A stretch of 64,000 nt of DNA from Sphingobium baderi (GTDB lineage: Bacteria > Pseudomonadota > Alphaproteobacteria > Sphingomonadales > Sphingomonadaceae). Where the stretch lies: positions 1,940,501-2,004,500 of the forward strand of contig NZ_CP013264.1 of assembly GCF_001456115.1 (NCBI RefSeq). The letters are read 5' to 3'. Under the pieces are notes generated by a model that saw only the letters and a list, made by a program, of their open reading frames with translations, was not told the DNA's origin and searched no databases. This document shows positions 26,890 through 35,342 of this stretch, piece by piece. The translations under genes and the position numbers were made by a program. Position 1 is the stretch's first letter. Each line of letters starts with the position of its first letter.

Positions 26890-28140
26890 TCAATGTCCGC
26901 CGAGCAGTATGGCGATCTGGCCGTGCATTTCCATATAATGCCGGTCGGCGGCCAAGAGATTGCGGCCGCGCATGAAGTCGACATGCTCGAGCGCCTTCTG
27001 CTGCAATAAATCGATGTCGCTGATCCCGACAAAGATCTTCAATCCGGCACGGCGCGCGCGATAAGCGGATAAGGCCTGTTCCAGCAAGCTGAGGGCCGGA
27101 TTGTTGATCACGGGCCATTCGATATGCATGCGCCGGATATGGGTAGCCGGATTGCGCCAATCCTTGCGTTTGATCATATGCTGTAGCGCGTCGAAGCGCG
27201 AAACGTCGGCCTTTGATGCAAACAGGCTGCGATTGATGCGATCAAGCGTCGCCAATATGTGCCGAAAATCGTCGTCGGCCAGACGCTGCCTTGCGAAGGC
27301 ATCGCTTAGGCCGCGGACGATATTGGCCGGATGCGCCGCTGCTGTGACGATTCCGTTGCTGCGGCCCCGGCGGCAGGTAAGCAAGCCTCGATCCTCCAGC
27401 AATCGCATCGCCTGCCGCAGAACCTGCCGGCTGACGCCGATGCGTTCGGCTAATTGCTGTTCGCTGCCCAACTTCTTGATTCCCATGCGACGCAATCGCG
27501 CTACTTCGCCAGCCAGGAATTCGGCCGAAAGACCAACCAGGCCCTGATCCCGGGCGCAGCCGGGCGTCTCGGGAGCATCGTTCGCCGCCAGAAGCGCATC
27601 GAGCGCTGTGACAAAGGGCTTCAAGCAAGGATGAACTGCCGCGTCGGCCCAGGGCCCCAAGGGTAGAGCCTTGCTGACCGCAGACTGGCCGTCAAGCAAC
27701 AGGCTTTGGAAAAGGCTTTCGAAGTCTGCGCTTCGGCCTTGGCCGACGTGATAGTCATGTATCTGCAGCAGTTCGATGGCCCGGCGCGCTTCGACAATTT
27801 GATCAACCGTGATGCCTGCGCCGGGGAGGTAGCGCTGGAGCAGCGAAGAAGCATCATGGATCGGTTGTCCCAGGGCGATCAGGCCGCCCTTCGCTCCGCG
27901 TCGCATGCGGGCAATGCCGCGATCCTCCAGCAGACGTGTCGCTTCGAGCAGCGTTTCCTTGCCGATGCCGAATTGGTCGCACAGACCCGGTGACGTTCCC
28001 AGGGATTCGCCCGGTGTTACGCCATCTTCGTCGATTGCCTGTTCGATGCGCCGTGCGATTACCTGTGCGAACTTCTCGCGCGTCGCCGTTTCGAACAGCA
28101 CGGAATCATATATTTTGGGCCAGTCGAATCGAATCTCCAT
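26890..28140 (-). CDS. GntR-type regulator with two tandem winged-helix/FCD-like units
   Basis: A 416-aa protein, about twice a normal GntR/FadR regulator. The first winged helix ends LLEATRLLEDRGIARMRRGAKGG and the second, about 185 residues later, LRQAMRLLEDRGLLTCRRGRSNG. Each is followed by a helical segment; VEARRAIELLQ after the first resembles the start of an FCD ligand domain. The start at 28140 (MEIRFDW) has GAGAGG about 8 nt upstream; ATGs at 28146 and 28209 are in frame. It is divergent from TonB receptor 2 across an A+T-rich gap and may regulate that receptor-esterase locus. Confidence 0.8.
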   Translation of the reverse strand: MEIRFDWPKIYDSVLFETATREKFAQVIARRIEQAIDEDGVTPGESLGTSPGLCDQFGIGKETLLEATRLLEDRGIARMRRGAKGGLIALGQPIHDASSLLQRYLPGAGITVDQIVEARRAIELLQIHDYHVGQGRSADFESLFQSLLLDGQSAVSKALPLGPWADAAVHPCLKPFVTALDALLAANDAPETPGCARDQGLVGLSAEFLAGEVARLRRMGIKKLGSEQQLAERIGVSRQVLRQAMRLLEDRGLLTCRRGRSNGIVTAAAHPANIVRGLSDAFARQRLADDDFRHILATLDRINRSLFASKADVSRFDALQHMIKRKDWRNPATHIRRMHIEWPVINNPALSLLEQALSAYRARRAGLKIFVGISDIDLLQQKALEHVDFMRGRNLLAADRHYMEMHGQIAILLGGH

Positions 28141-28775
28141 GGGCATCCTCTCTTTCTTCGGAGATGTTTTTGCTCTCTCCTTTTCTTGCCTCCGCATTGA
28201 ACCGCGCAAGATGGACCCAGCCTATTGAGTCTGACGGAGAAATGCCAGCAAACAGGAGCGGAATTCTAAGGTTGGCCCGTGTCAGGTGGGAAATTGATGC
28301 GGCGCAATATTCTATTATGCCAGGCCCTATCTATGTTAATGCTAATTTAATTTGGATTTTTCGCGATCTGACAAAGCGACATAATGCGCTGCAACATGTA
28401 TTGCCTGCGGAAATCGCCGGAAGATAGGAATTGATAAATAGGCGGTCAATTCACGCGGCAATTCTAACCGACAAAATCCATTGCTATGGATTGATGATCG
28501 ACGACATCCAAATCCCGTTTGATCGAAGGATCGGTTGAGAATATTTTTGTTCCAGATATATAAGTAAAATTCAAAAAATTGGAGCATAATTTATAAGATT
28601 TTCTCGTGAGTGATTTGAAATAGCTGTATATTATCCATAATAATCAAATCATTCCGGGATAAAATAGCATGGGTTTGTGTCCTGCGATTCTCGGAGGGGT
28701 CGTGTCGATACACCGCGCGCAATAAAATGACGGTTCGCAAATGTGCGATCATGTCGAACAGGGGAGGGGCTTGGG
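28141..28775. promoter_or_regulatory. Long A+T-rich divergent promoter region (GntR / TonB receptor 2)
   Basis: About 630 bp between two divergent genes. From roughly 28290 to 28680 the sequence is strongly A+T-rich, unlike the G+C-rich genes beside it. No credible gene, tRNA or terminator was found. AGGGGAGGGG at 28760-28770 is the ribosome site of the receptor. The region should hold both promoters and binding sites of the GntR-type protein. Confidence 0.55.
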
Positions 28776-31313
28776 ATGAAATTACTGCACTCGTCCGCGG
28801 CACGGATGGCCGCGCTTGGAGGGATTTGCTGGCTCATGCCGGCCGTTGCTGCCGCGCAATCGGCTTCGCCGCGTGTGCCTCAGGTGGGAAGCGATCGGGC
28901 GGCGTCTGAAGCTTTTTCAGACATCGTCGTCACTGCCCGCCGGCGTGAGGAAGCGCTGCAAAATGTGCCCGTATCGATTACTGCGATCACGCCGGAACAG
29001 TTGCGCGAAAAGGCGGTCAATGATCCCTATGACCTCACTATGTCCGTGCCGGGCCTGAACGTCCGCGTCGGGGGCGCCACGCGTGAGACGCCCGACTACT
29101 TTATTCGCGGGCAGGGCAACACGTTCTCGGGCAATCCGGGGGTGCTCGTCTATTTCAACGAAGTGCCGCTTGGCAGCCTCAATCCCAATCTGCAAAGCGC
29201 TGCTGCCAATCTGATGATCTTCGATATGGCGTCAGTGCAGGTGTTGAAAGGGCCCCAAGGGACGCTGTTTGGCAAGAGCAGTACCGGCGGCGCCGTATTG
29301 TTCAGTCCGCAAAAGCCCAAGGACGAATTCGGCGGTTATCTCGATGTTCAAGTGGGCAACTATAATTTGCGAGAGTTTCAGGGCGCCGTTGATATCCCGA
29401 TAATCGAGGGCAAGATCGCAGTGCGTTTCGCATTTGACATTGCCCGCCGCGATGGTTTTACCGTCAGCCAGAGCACTGGCCAGAAGCTCGATCAGAAGCA
29501 TCGTGAAACATTTCGTCTAGGTATCAATTTGACACCGACCGAATGGCTGGAAAGCTATTTCATGCTGCAGCAGTTTGAAGCGGACGAAGCATCCGTCGGC
29601 GGAGTTTTTACGGATTTCAATCCGAACTTTGCCCTATTCAACACGACGCCCGGCGTAGGCGTCGGCTATTTCGCGGTGGCGGGCCTTTGTGCTAGCATAT
29701 CCGCGCCGACCGCCGTGCCGGGGTGCATCGCGACGCGAACCGGCAGGATCGCGGATCTGGTTGCGGAGCTTAAGGCTGAACAGGCGCGACTTGCAGCCGG
29801 TGGCTCAAAGCGCCGGAATCTGACGTCTCGACGGGATTATCAGAATTTCAAGACCCAGCAGATCACGAATACCACTAGTGTCAATATCGGCGAGGTGCCG
29901 GTCATCGGGGATGTGACATTTAAGAATATCGGGTCGATGTTTCGAGTATTAGAAAATAACGTCATCCGAGAATTCGGGACAAACTCGAAAAATCATGGCG
30001 TCGTTATCAATCAATATGATCTCATCGGGATGCCACAAGAAATATCTGTGTCAGATCAGGCTCAGAAATCTCCATTTCATCGAAATTTCACTGAGGAATT
30101 TCAGGTCCTCGGAGATATAGATGGCAAGCACAGTTGGATATTGGGCTATTTTCTGGCTCAGGCATCAAACAACAATGTTGGCATGCCGCCCATATTCCAG
30201 ACGTTCAACAACGCCCTGACGGTTCCATTGGACAGCCTTAACTTCATATTCCCCACGACCACTACGTACAGCAAGCGCAAGGAGATGGGCTATTATGGAC
30301 AGTTCACAGCAGACCTGTCGGACTTGATGCTCGATGGGCTACATTTGACAGCCGGTTACCGCTTGACCAAAGATTCAACCTATCAGGTTTTCCGGAATTT
30401 TACGCCTTCGCCAACTGGATTGCAGCCCGGTACGATCAGTTCAATCCAGGATTTCAGGGAAAAGGCGTCGAGCTACACGTTTACGCTGGATTATAAGGCC
30501 AACAATGACTTGCTCGTCTATGTGACAACACGCAAAGGCTTTAAGCCGGGTGGCGTCAATGGCACGGCGGCCAGCGCTGGCATTCCCGGTGTACGCCCGA
30601 CTTTTGACCCTGAAACACTGAAGGATGTCGAAGGCGGTGTTAAATGGGATTGGCTGCTGGGTGGCGTGCGCGGCCGTATCAACTTGGCGGCTTATCAGAG
30701 CTGGTACAGTAATGTTCAGCGGGCAGAGACGATTGCGTTGCCGGTTTCGCTGGGCGGCGGTGTAACAACGCAGACGAATAATATTGCGGAGGCGAAGATC
30801 GGTGGCGTCGAACTGGAAGGTAATTTCCAGTTCAGCCGACACTTGTCTGCCTTCATCAACTACGCCTACACCGATGCCCGATATACTAAATATCCCGGTT
30901 GCACGACCAATACTCTCGGCGTATGCACGCCAAATATTCAGACGCCTTATGTCGGGGTTCCTAAGCATCAAATATCGTTTGGCGGTCGTTATGTATTGCC
31001 GGTTGATGAATCTATAGGCGAGATCGCTATATCTACCAATATATACTATCAGTCGAGGACGCTATTTGATGATTCCGTTCTACAAGATCCAAAGCAATTG
31101 GGTTTTCAGAGCGGATATGCTATGGCAGACGCGCGCCTAGACTGGAATAAAATCGGTGGATCGCCACTGGATTTGGCTTTCTTCATTCGCAACATTACCG
31201 ACCACACGCACTATGTTGGCTATGGCAACACGCTGACTTCACTCGGGGCAAGCCAGGCAACCTACAACGAGCCGCGGACCTATGGCTTGCAACTTCGCAT
31301 GCAATTTAACTGA
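28776..31313 (+). CDS. TonB-dependent outer-membrane receptor (2)
   Basis: An 845-aa receptor with signal peptide (LLHSSAARMAALGGICWLMPAVAAAQ), plug start SDIVVTARRREEALQNVPV and plug motif VLKGPQGTLFGKSSTGGAVLF. The barrel ends LQLRMQFN, so the last residue is Asn rather than the usual Phe. The start at 28776 is favoured over 28743 by ribosome site and signal peptide. It is the first gene in a plus-strand series with three esterase-like genes (31428-37511), which implies uptake of their substrate or products. Confidence 0.95.
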   Translation: MKLLHSSAARMAALGGICWLMPAVAAAQSASPRVPQVGSDRAASEAFSDIVVTARRREEALQNVPVSITAITPEQLREKAVNDPYDLTMSVPGLNVRVGGATRETPDYFIRGQGNTFSGNPGVLVYFNEVPLGSLNPNLQSAAANLMIFDMASVQVLKGPQGTLFGKSSTGGAVLFSPQKPKDEFGGYLDVQVGNYNLREFQGAVDIPIIEGKIAVRFAFDIARRDGFTVSQSTGQKLDQKHRETFRLGINLTPTEWLESYFMLQQFEADEASVGGVFTDFNPNFALFNTTPGVGVGYFAVAGLCASISAPTAVPGCIATRTGRIADLVAELKAEQARLAAGGSKRRNLTSRRDYQNFKTQQITNTTSVNIGEVPVIGDVTFKNIGSMFRVLENNVIREFGTNSKNHGVVINQYDLIGMPQEISVSDQAQKSPFHRNFTEEFQVLGDIDGKHSWILGYFLAQASNNNVGMPPIFQTFNNALTVPLDSLNFIFPTTTTYSKRKEMGYYGQFTADLSDLMLDGLHLTAGYRLTKDSTYQVFRNFTPSPTGLQPGTISSIQDFREKASSYTFTLDYKANNDLLVYVTTRKGFKPGGVNGTAASAGIPGVRPTFDPETLKDVEGGVKWDWLLGGVRGRINLAAYQSWYSNVQRAETIALPVSLGGGVTTQTNNIAEAKIGGVELEGNFQFSRHLSAFINYAYTDARYTKYPGCTTNTLGVCTPNIQTPYVGVPKHQISFGGRYVLPVDESIGEIAISTNIYYQSRTLFDDSVLQDPKQLGFQSGYAMADARLDWNKIGGSPLDLAFFIRNITDHTHYVGYGNTLTSLGASQATYNEPRTYGLQLRMQFN

Positions 31314-31318
31314 TGAAC

Positions 31319-31348
31319 CGGGCAGGCGTCGCGCGGCGGCGTCTGCCC
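31319..31348 (+). terminator. G+C-rich hairpin downstream of TonB receptor 2
   Basis: GGGCAGGCG and CGTCTGCCC pair over nine positions with one G-T-type mismatch, just past the receptor stop. There is no T-run, so it may attenuate or protect the mRNA rather than fully terminate, leaving some readthrough into the esterase genes. Confidence 0.45.
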
Positions 31349-31427
31349 TGTGGACAAGCCACATTTACGGATCGGGCGACATGATAGGACGTGAAGCGCG
31401 ATAAGCAACTCGGGAGACAATGGGCTA

Positions 31428-33524
31428 ATGGCAACGGAAGCACTGACGGCATCAGCAATCAACCCGGACGGTTACGCAGTCGCAGACGCCTATTTCGGCA
31501 GGCCCTATATCGATCGCGACGAATGGCGTGAGCAGCCCTACCCGCACCGCAATATCCACGGCGGCTTTGAGAACACGGATACGCGTTTTACTTTCTATTT
31601 CCCGGCTATCGAAGCGTGGGAGGGGCGGATGTATCATCCGATCGAAGGTGCCCATGCCGGACATGAAGAAGCTTTTGCCGGGATGATGGGGCAGTTGCTG
31701 GGTGGCCTTCCCATGATTGCCCGGCTCGGCGGTTATATGGTGGAATCGAATTGCGGTCATATCGGTGATGATATCGACCGGCGTGCGGGTGATGACCCGA
31801 CTCTTTATGGCCATCGCGCTGGTGTTGAGGCAGCGCGTTTTTCGAAGCATGTCTGCAAGCAGGTTTATGGTCGTGAGCCCGCTTATAGCTATGTCTGGGG
31901 CGGTAGCGGGGGAGGACGGCGATCACCCCTCCATCTGGAATATGGGGCCGGTGTCTATGATGGTGCGTTGCCGTTCATGGGCGGCGGCGACATCGCCGAA
32001 TATGGTACGACTGCGCGTGTCCGCAGCGAACAGCCAGTGCATTTCGGCGCGATGTTCAATGTCCAGCGGCTGTTGGAAGGCGATAAGCTTGATCGGGTGA
32101 TCGATGCCATGCAGCCCGGTGGAAGCGGTAATCCATTCGGAGGCCTTTCCGCCCACGAACGGGAAGAATTGGCGAACCTCTACCGCCTTGGCTATCCTCG
32201 TGGTGACGAGTTCATGATCGCCAAGCCTATGGGGCAGATTTGGCTCTGGTCTTCGATTGCCGACATGTTGATCGCCGAGGATGGCGACTATTTCCGAAAT
32301 TTCTGGACCAAGCCAGGCTATCTGGGCTTCGATGAGCCCCAGCATGTGCAGGAAGACCTGATCGACCAGCACTGCACGATAGTCCGGGTCGTCACGCCGC
32401 GCGACCTCACGACGGATGCATTTGCTGCGCCCGAATATGCAGAGATGCGCGCGCGGATGACCTTGAGCGCATCGGGTAGCGGCAATTGGGACCTGCCCAT
32501 CGCGGTCGAGTTGGCTGACCTTCCGCCGGGCTACCGGCTGGGCGCCGGGGTCCGCATCACCAATGGCGATGCTGCTGGACGGCAGCTCTATTGCACGGGT
32601 TTCGTCGGGAACCTGTTGTTCTGCGACGGGCATGGGGATGCAAACCTTATCCGGTTCACCGGTGTGAAACCGGGCGACCAGATACATGTCGACAATCATG
32701 CGTTCCTCGCTTTTTGCTATTATTATCGGCATCATCTGTCGAGCGATGCGCTGAACGATTTCCTGCGTCTCGATGGCGTGCCGCTCTATCCTCAGCATGA
32801 TGTGCCGCTAGCCTCGCCGCTGATGGGTGTCCCCTATTCCGGCCGCTATGAAGGCAAGCTGCTCTGGATACATCATACGCACGACGCGTCGCTCTGGCCA
32901 CCGCAGGGGATCATCTACAAGCAGGCAGTCGAAGCGGCGCAAGGCGCTGAAAAGGCACGCGAATGTTTCCGCCTGCAATGGACCGAAAATGCGGAGCATG
33001 TCACGCCGCTGTTGTTGCCAACCCATCCGGCGCGCGCCACAAATACGTGGTTGATCGACTACCTGCCAAGTGTTGAGCAAGGCCTCGCTGATCTCGCCGC
33101 CTGGGTTGAGAAAGAGATCCCGCCTGCGGAGACCAATTTCACCATGGTGGACGGCAAGGTCAGCCTGCCCCCCACCGCCGCCGAACGCGGCGGGACGCAG
33201 CCGGTCGCGGGGGTCACTGTCAATGGCGGCGCGCGGACGGAAGTGGCGGCAGGGCAGCCCGTCACGATCCAACTCGAAGCGGAAGCACCGCCGGGCGCAG
33301 GCACGATCACGCAGGTCCAGTGGGACTTCGATAATTCCGGCCGTTTCGCCATCGAGCAGCCGATCATGCAGGGGGAGACCAAACTCTCCCTGTCGATGAC
33401 CCACGCCTACGACCAGCCCGGCACCTATTTCGCTGTCGCCCGTGTTCGATTGAATCGGGAAGGCGATCCGACTGCGGCGCGTCAGGTCGAAAATCTCGCC
33501 GCAGCCCGCATAGTGGTGTCCTGA
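31428..33524 (+). CDS. Divergent tannase-like alpha/beta hydrolase with C-terminal PKD-like domain (no signal peptide)
   Basis: A 698-aa protein I do not recognise as a named enzyme. YVWGGSGGGRRSPLHLEYG (residues 156-173) has the form of a nucleophile elbow with Ser160, aligning by eye with the GCSGGGRMGME elbow of the tannase-like neighbour. Candidate acid Asp486 is in GKLLWIHHTHDAS and candidate base His524 in WTENAEHVTP; the tannase family Cys residues next to Ser and His are missing. About 300 residues separate Ser and Asp, probably a large lid. Residues 592-698 form a PKD/Ig-like beta domain with VQWDFDNSGRF and HAYDQPGTYFAVARV. No export signal is present and no upstream in-frame start exists. 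It is paralogous to the gene at 35343-37511. Confidence 0.72.
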   Translation: MATEALTASAINPDGYAVADAYFGRPYIDRDEWREQPYPHRNIHGGFENTDTRFTFYFPAIEAWEGRMYHPIEGAHAGHEEAFAGMMGQLLGGLPMIARLGGYMVESNCGHIGDDIDRRAGDDPTLYGHRAGVEAARFSKHVCKQVYGREPAYSYVWGGSGGGRRSPLHLEYGAGVYDGALPFMGGGDIAEYGTTARVRSEQPVHFGAMFNVQRLLEGDKLDRVIDAMQPGGSGNPFGGLSAHEREELANLYRLGYPRGDEFMIAKPMGQIWLWSSIADMLIAEDGDYFRNFWTKPGYLGFDEPQHVQEDLIDQHCTIVRVVTPRDLTTDAFAAPEYAEMRARMTLSASGSGNWDLPIAVELADLPPGYRLGAGVRITNGDAAGRQLYCTGFVGNLLFCDGHGDANLIRFTGVKPGDQIHVDNHAFLAFCYYYRHHLSSDALNDFLRLDGVPLYPQHDVPLASPLMGVPYSGRYEGKLLWIHHTHDASLWPPQGIIYKQAVEAAQGAEKARECFRLQWTENAEHVTPLLLPTHPARATNTWLIDYLPSVEQGLADLAAWVEKEIPPAETNFTMVDGKVSLPPTAAERGGTQPVAGVTVNGGARTEVAAGQPVTIQLEAEAPPGAGTITQVQWDFDNSGRFAIEQPIMQGETKLSLSMTHAYDQPGTYFAVARVRLNREGDPTAARQVENLAAARIVVS

Positions 33525-33573
33525 TGGCCCGCTCCCCTCATCCTTCCCTTTTCACCTTGCGAGGAAGATCGAT

Positions 33574-35244
33574 ATGATGCGCTTTTCAAGACGCGATGCG
33601 GTTGCATTCAAATGTCTGATAGCGGCGGGAGCCAGCCTGCTGGCGGGCCCGGCTCTGACTCAGACAGGAGCCGGACAGTGCAGCGTCGCCACCATCCAGG
33701 CGATGACGACGCCGGACGCGACGATTACCTCGGCGGTCCCGACGGCTGCGCCGGTGCCTCATTGCCGCGTCGACGGCTATGTGACGACCACGAACCCTGG
33801 ACCGAACCGCGTAAACTTCCGCCTGCAATTGCCCGATACAGGTTGGAATGGGCGCTATTATTTCATCGGCATGGGGGCCACCGCGGGCTTCGTCCCCACG
33901 GATTCGCAGGTTCCGGCGGGCAATCCGCTGATCAAGGGTTTCGCGGTTGCTGGCACGGATACGGGTCAGCAGAACCGTGCCAACTGGCGCTTCATCGGTG
34001 AAAGCCCGGCCCAGGCCATCGACTATATTCATCGCGGCGGCCATGTGACCGCCGCTGCGACGCAACAGATTACGCGCAAATATTATGGGCGGGAGAAGAT
34101 CTGGCGCTATCATTCGGGCTGTTCGGGCGGCGGACGCATGGGCATGGAGGCTTTGGCCCATCATCCCGGCGACTATGACGGTATCCTTCTCGGTGCGCCC
34201 GGCATCGGCCCGACCTTCGGGTCTGAAACGATGCTGGCCTTCATTTACATGGGGCAGCAGATGTTGCGCGAACCCGGCGCATGGGTGTCGCCTGCAAAGC
34301 TTGGGATGCTTGACAAGAAGGTTACCGCGATCTGCGATGGCCTGGATGGGGCTGAGGATGGCATCATAGCCGATAACAAGGCCTGCAAGGTCGACATGAA
34401 GCAGTTCGAGTGTAAGGCCGGTGACGGCGCCGACTGTCTGACCGCACCAGAACGGCGCACGGTAGAGGCGTTGCTGCGCGGGCCTCGTGGCCCCAATGGG
34501 CAGCAGATCAAGGATGGCCTGCCGATCAGCAATATCAGTGTTTGGTCCGGTTTCATCGGCGGGCCGCCGCCATGGGATCTGAATGTCGATACCAACAAGA
34601 TGACGTTCGACCAGATGAAGGCACTGCCGATCGGCTATCTTATGGGAAATTCGCTGGCCCAGGCCTATTTCGGTAAGGACTATCAGGCGATCAAGCAGTT
34701 TGATTTCAATAAGCAGTCCGATCTCGATGCTTGGTGGGCGGCTGGCGACCGCCTGGGTTACACGCGTTATTCTCCTGATATCTCGGCTTTTCAGAAGCAG
34801 GGTGGCAAGATCATCTTCTGGAATGGGGAAAGCGACCCCTGTTGCCTCGTCCAGGATCTACGCAGCTATTACAATGCTGTTGGAAAAGCCGTCGGGGGAC
34901 CGAGCATGCTCGACGCCTTCGCTCGCTTTTATCAGGTGCCTGGTATGGCCCATTGCGGCAGCGGAACTGGCCCGCAGGATGCACCCGACGCCATGCTGGC
35001 ATCGCTGATCGACTGGGTGGAGAACAAGAAGGCGCCGGCCAGCATCGTGACTCATCGCGGTGACCGAGCGAAGATGGCCTTCGCCGATCCCAAGACGGGC
35101 ACTGTTTCAGGGGTCATCGTGCCGCCGTCGACGGGCACGCCGCGCGACTTCCTGCTCTGCCCCGATCCGACGGTCGCCACTTTCAACGGCAAGCCTGGCG
35201 GCGAGAGCGAAAGCGAAAACTGGACCTGCAAGCCGCGCAAGTAG
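33574..35244 (+). CDS. Tannase/feruloyl esterase family hydrolase
   Basis: A 556-aa secreted or periplasmic esterase. The signal peptide region is FSRRDAVAFKCLIAAGASLLAGPALTQ. The family CS-D-HC motif is complete: Cys183-Ser184 in GCSGGGRMG, Asp421 in WNGESDPCC, and His460-Cys461 in VPGMAHCGSG. In known tannases and feruloyl esterases the two Cys form a disulphide that holds Ser and His together. Members hydrolyse gallate, ferulate, MHET or other aromatic esters; which applies here is unknown. It lies 50 bp after one divergent paralogue and about 100 bp before the other. Confidence 0.88.
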   Translation: MMRFSRRDAVAFKCLIAAGASLLAGPALTQTGAGQCSVATIQAMTTPDATITSAVPTAAPVPHCRVDGYVTTTNPGPNRVNFRLQLPDTGWNGRYYFIGMGATAGFVPTDSQVPAGNPLIKGFAVAGTDTGQQNRANWRFIGESPAQAIDYIHRGGHVTAAATQQITRKYYGREKIWRYHSGCSGGGRMGMEALAHHPGDYDGILLGAPGIGPTFGSETMLAFIYMGQQMLREPGAWVSPAKLGMLDKKVTAICDGLDGAEDGIIADNKACKVDMKQFECKAGDGADCLTAPERRTVEALLRGPRGPNGQQIKDGLPISNISVWSGFIGGPPPWDLNVDTNKMTFDQMKALPIGYLMGNSLAQAYFGKDYQAIKQFDFNKQSDLDAWWAAGDRLGYTRYSPDISAFQKQGGKIIFWNGESDPCCLVQDLRSYYNAVGKAVGGPSMLDAFARFYQVPGMAHCGSGTGPQDAPDAMLASLIDWVENKKAPASIVTHRGDRAKMAFADPKTGTVSGVIVPPSTGTPRDFLLCPDPTVATFNGKPGGESESENWTCKPRK

Positions 35245-35258
35245 CGGCCGGTGCAGTC

Positions 35259-35304
35259 GTCCGCTCCGCCGGTGGGTGAATAGGGGACCGCTGGCGGAGC
35301 GGAC
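35259..35304 (+). terminator. Perfect 12-bp hairpin between tannase-like and second PKD-hydrolase genes
   Basis: GTCCGCTCCGCC (35259-35270) and GGCGGAGCGGAC (35293-35304) pair perfectly across a 22-nt loop, starting 15 bp past the tannase stop. There is no T-run, so it is more likely a stability element or partial terminator than a strict end. Confidence 0.55.
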
Positions 35305-35342
35305 ATACAGAACAGGCCGCATATTCGGGATAGGAACGCCAC

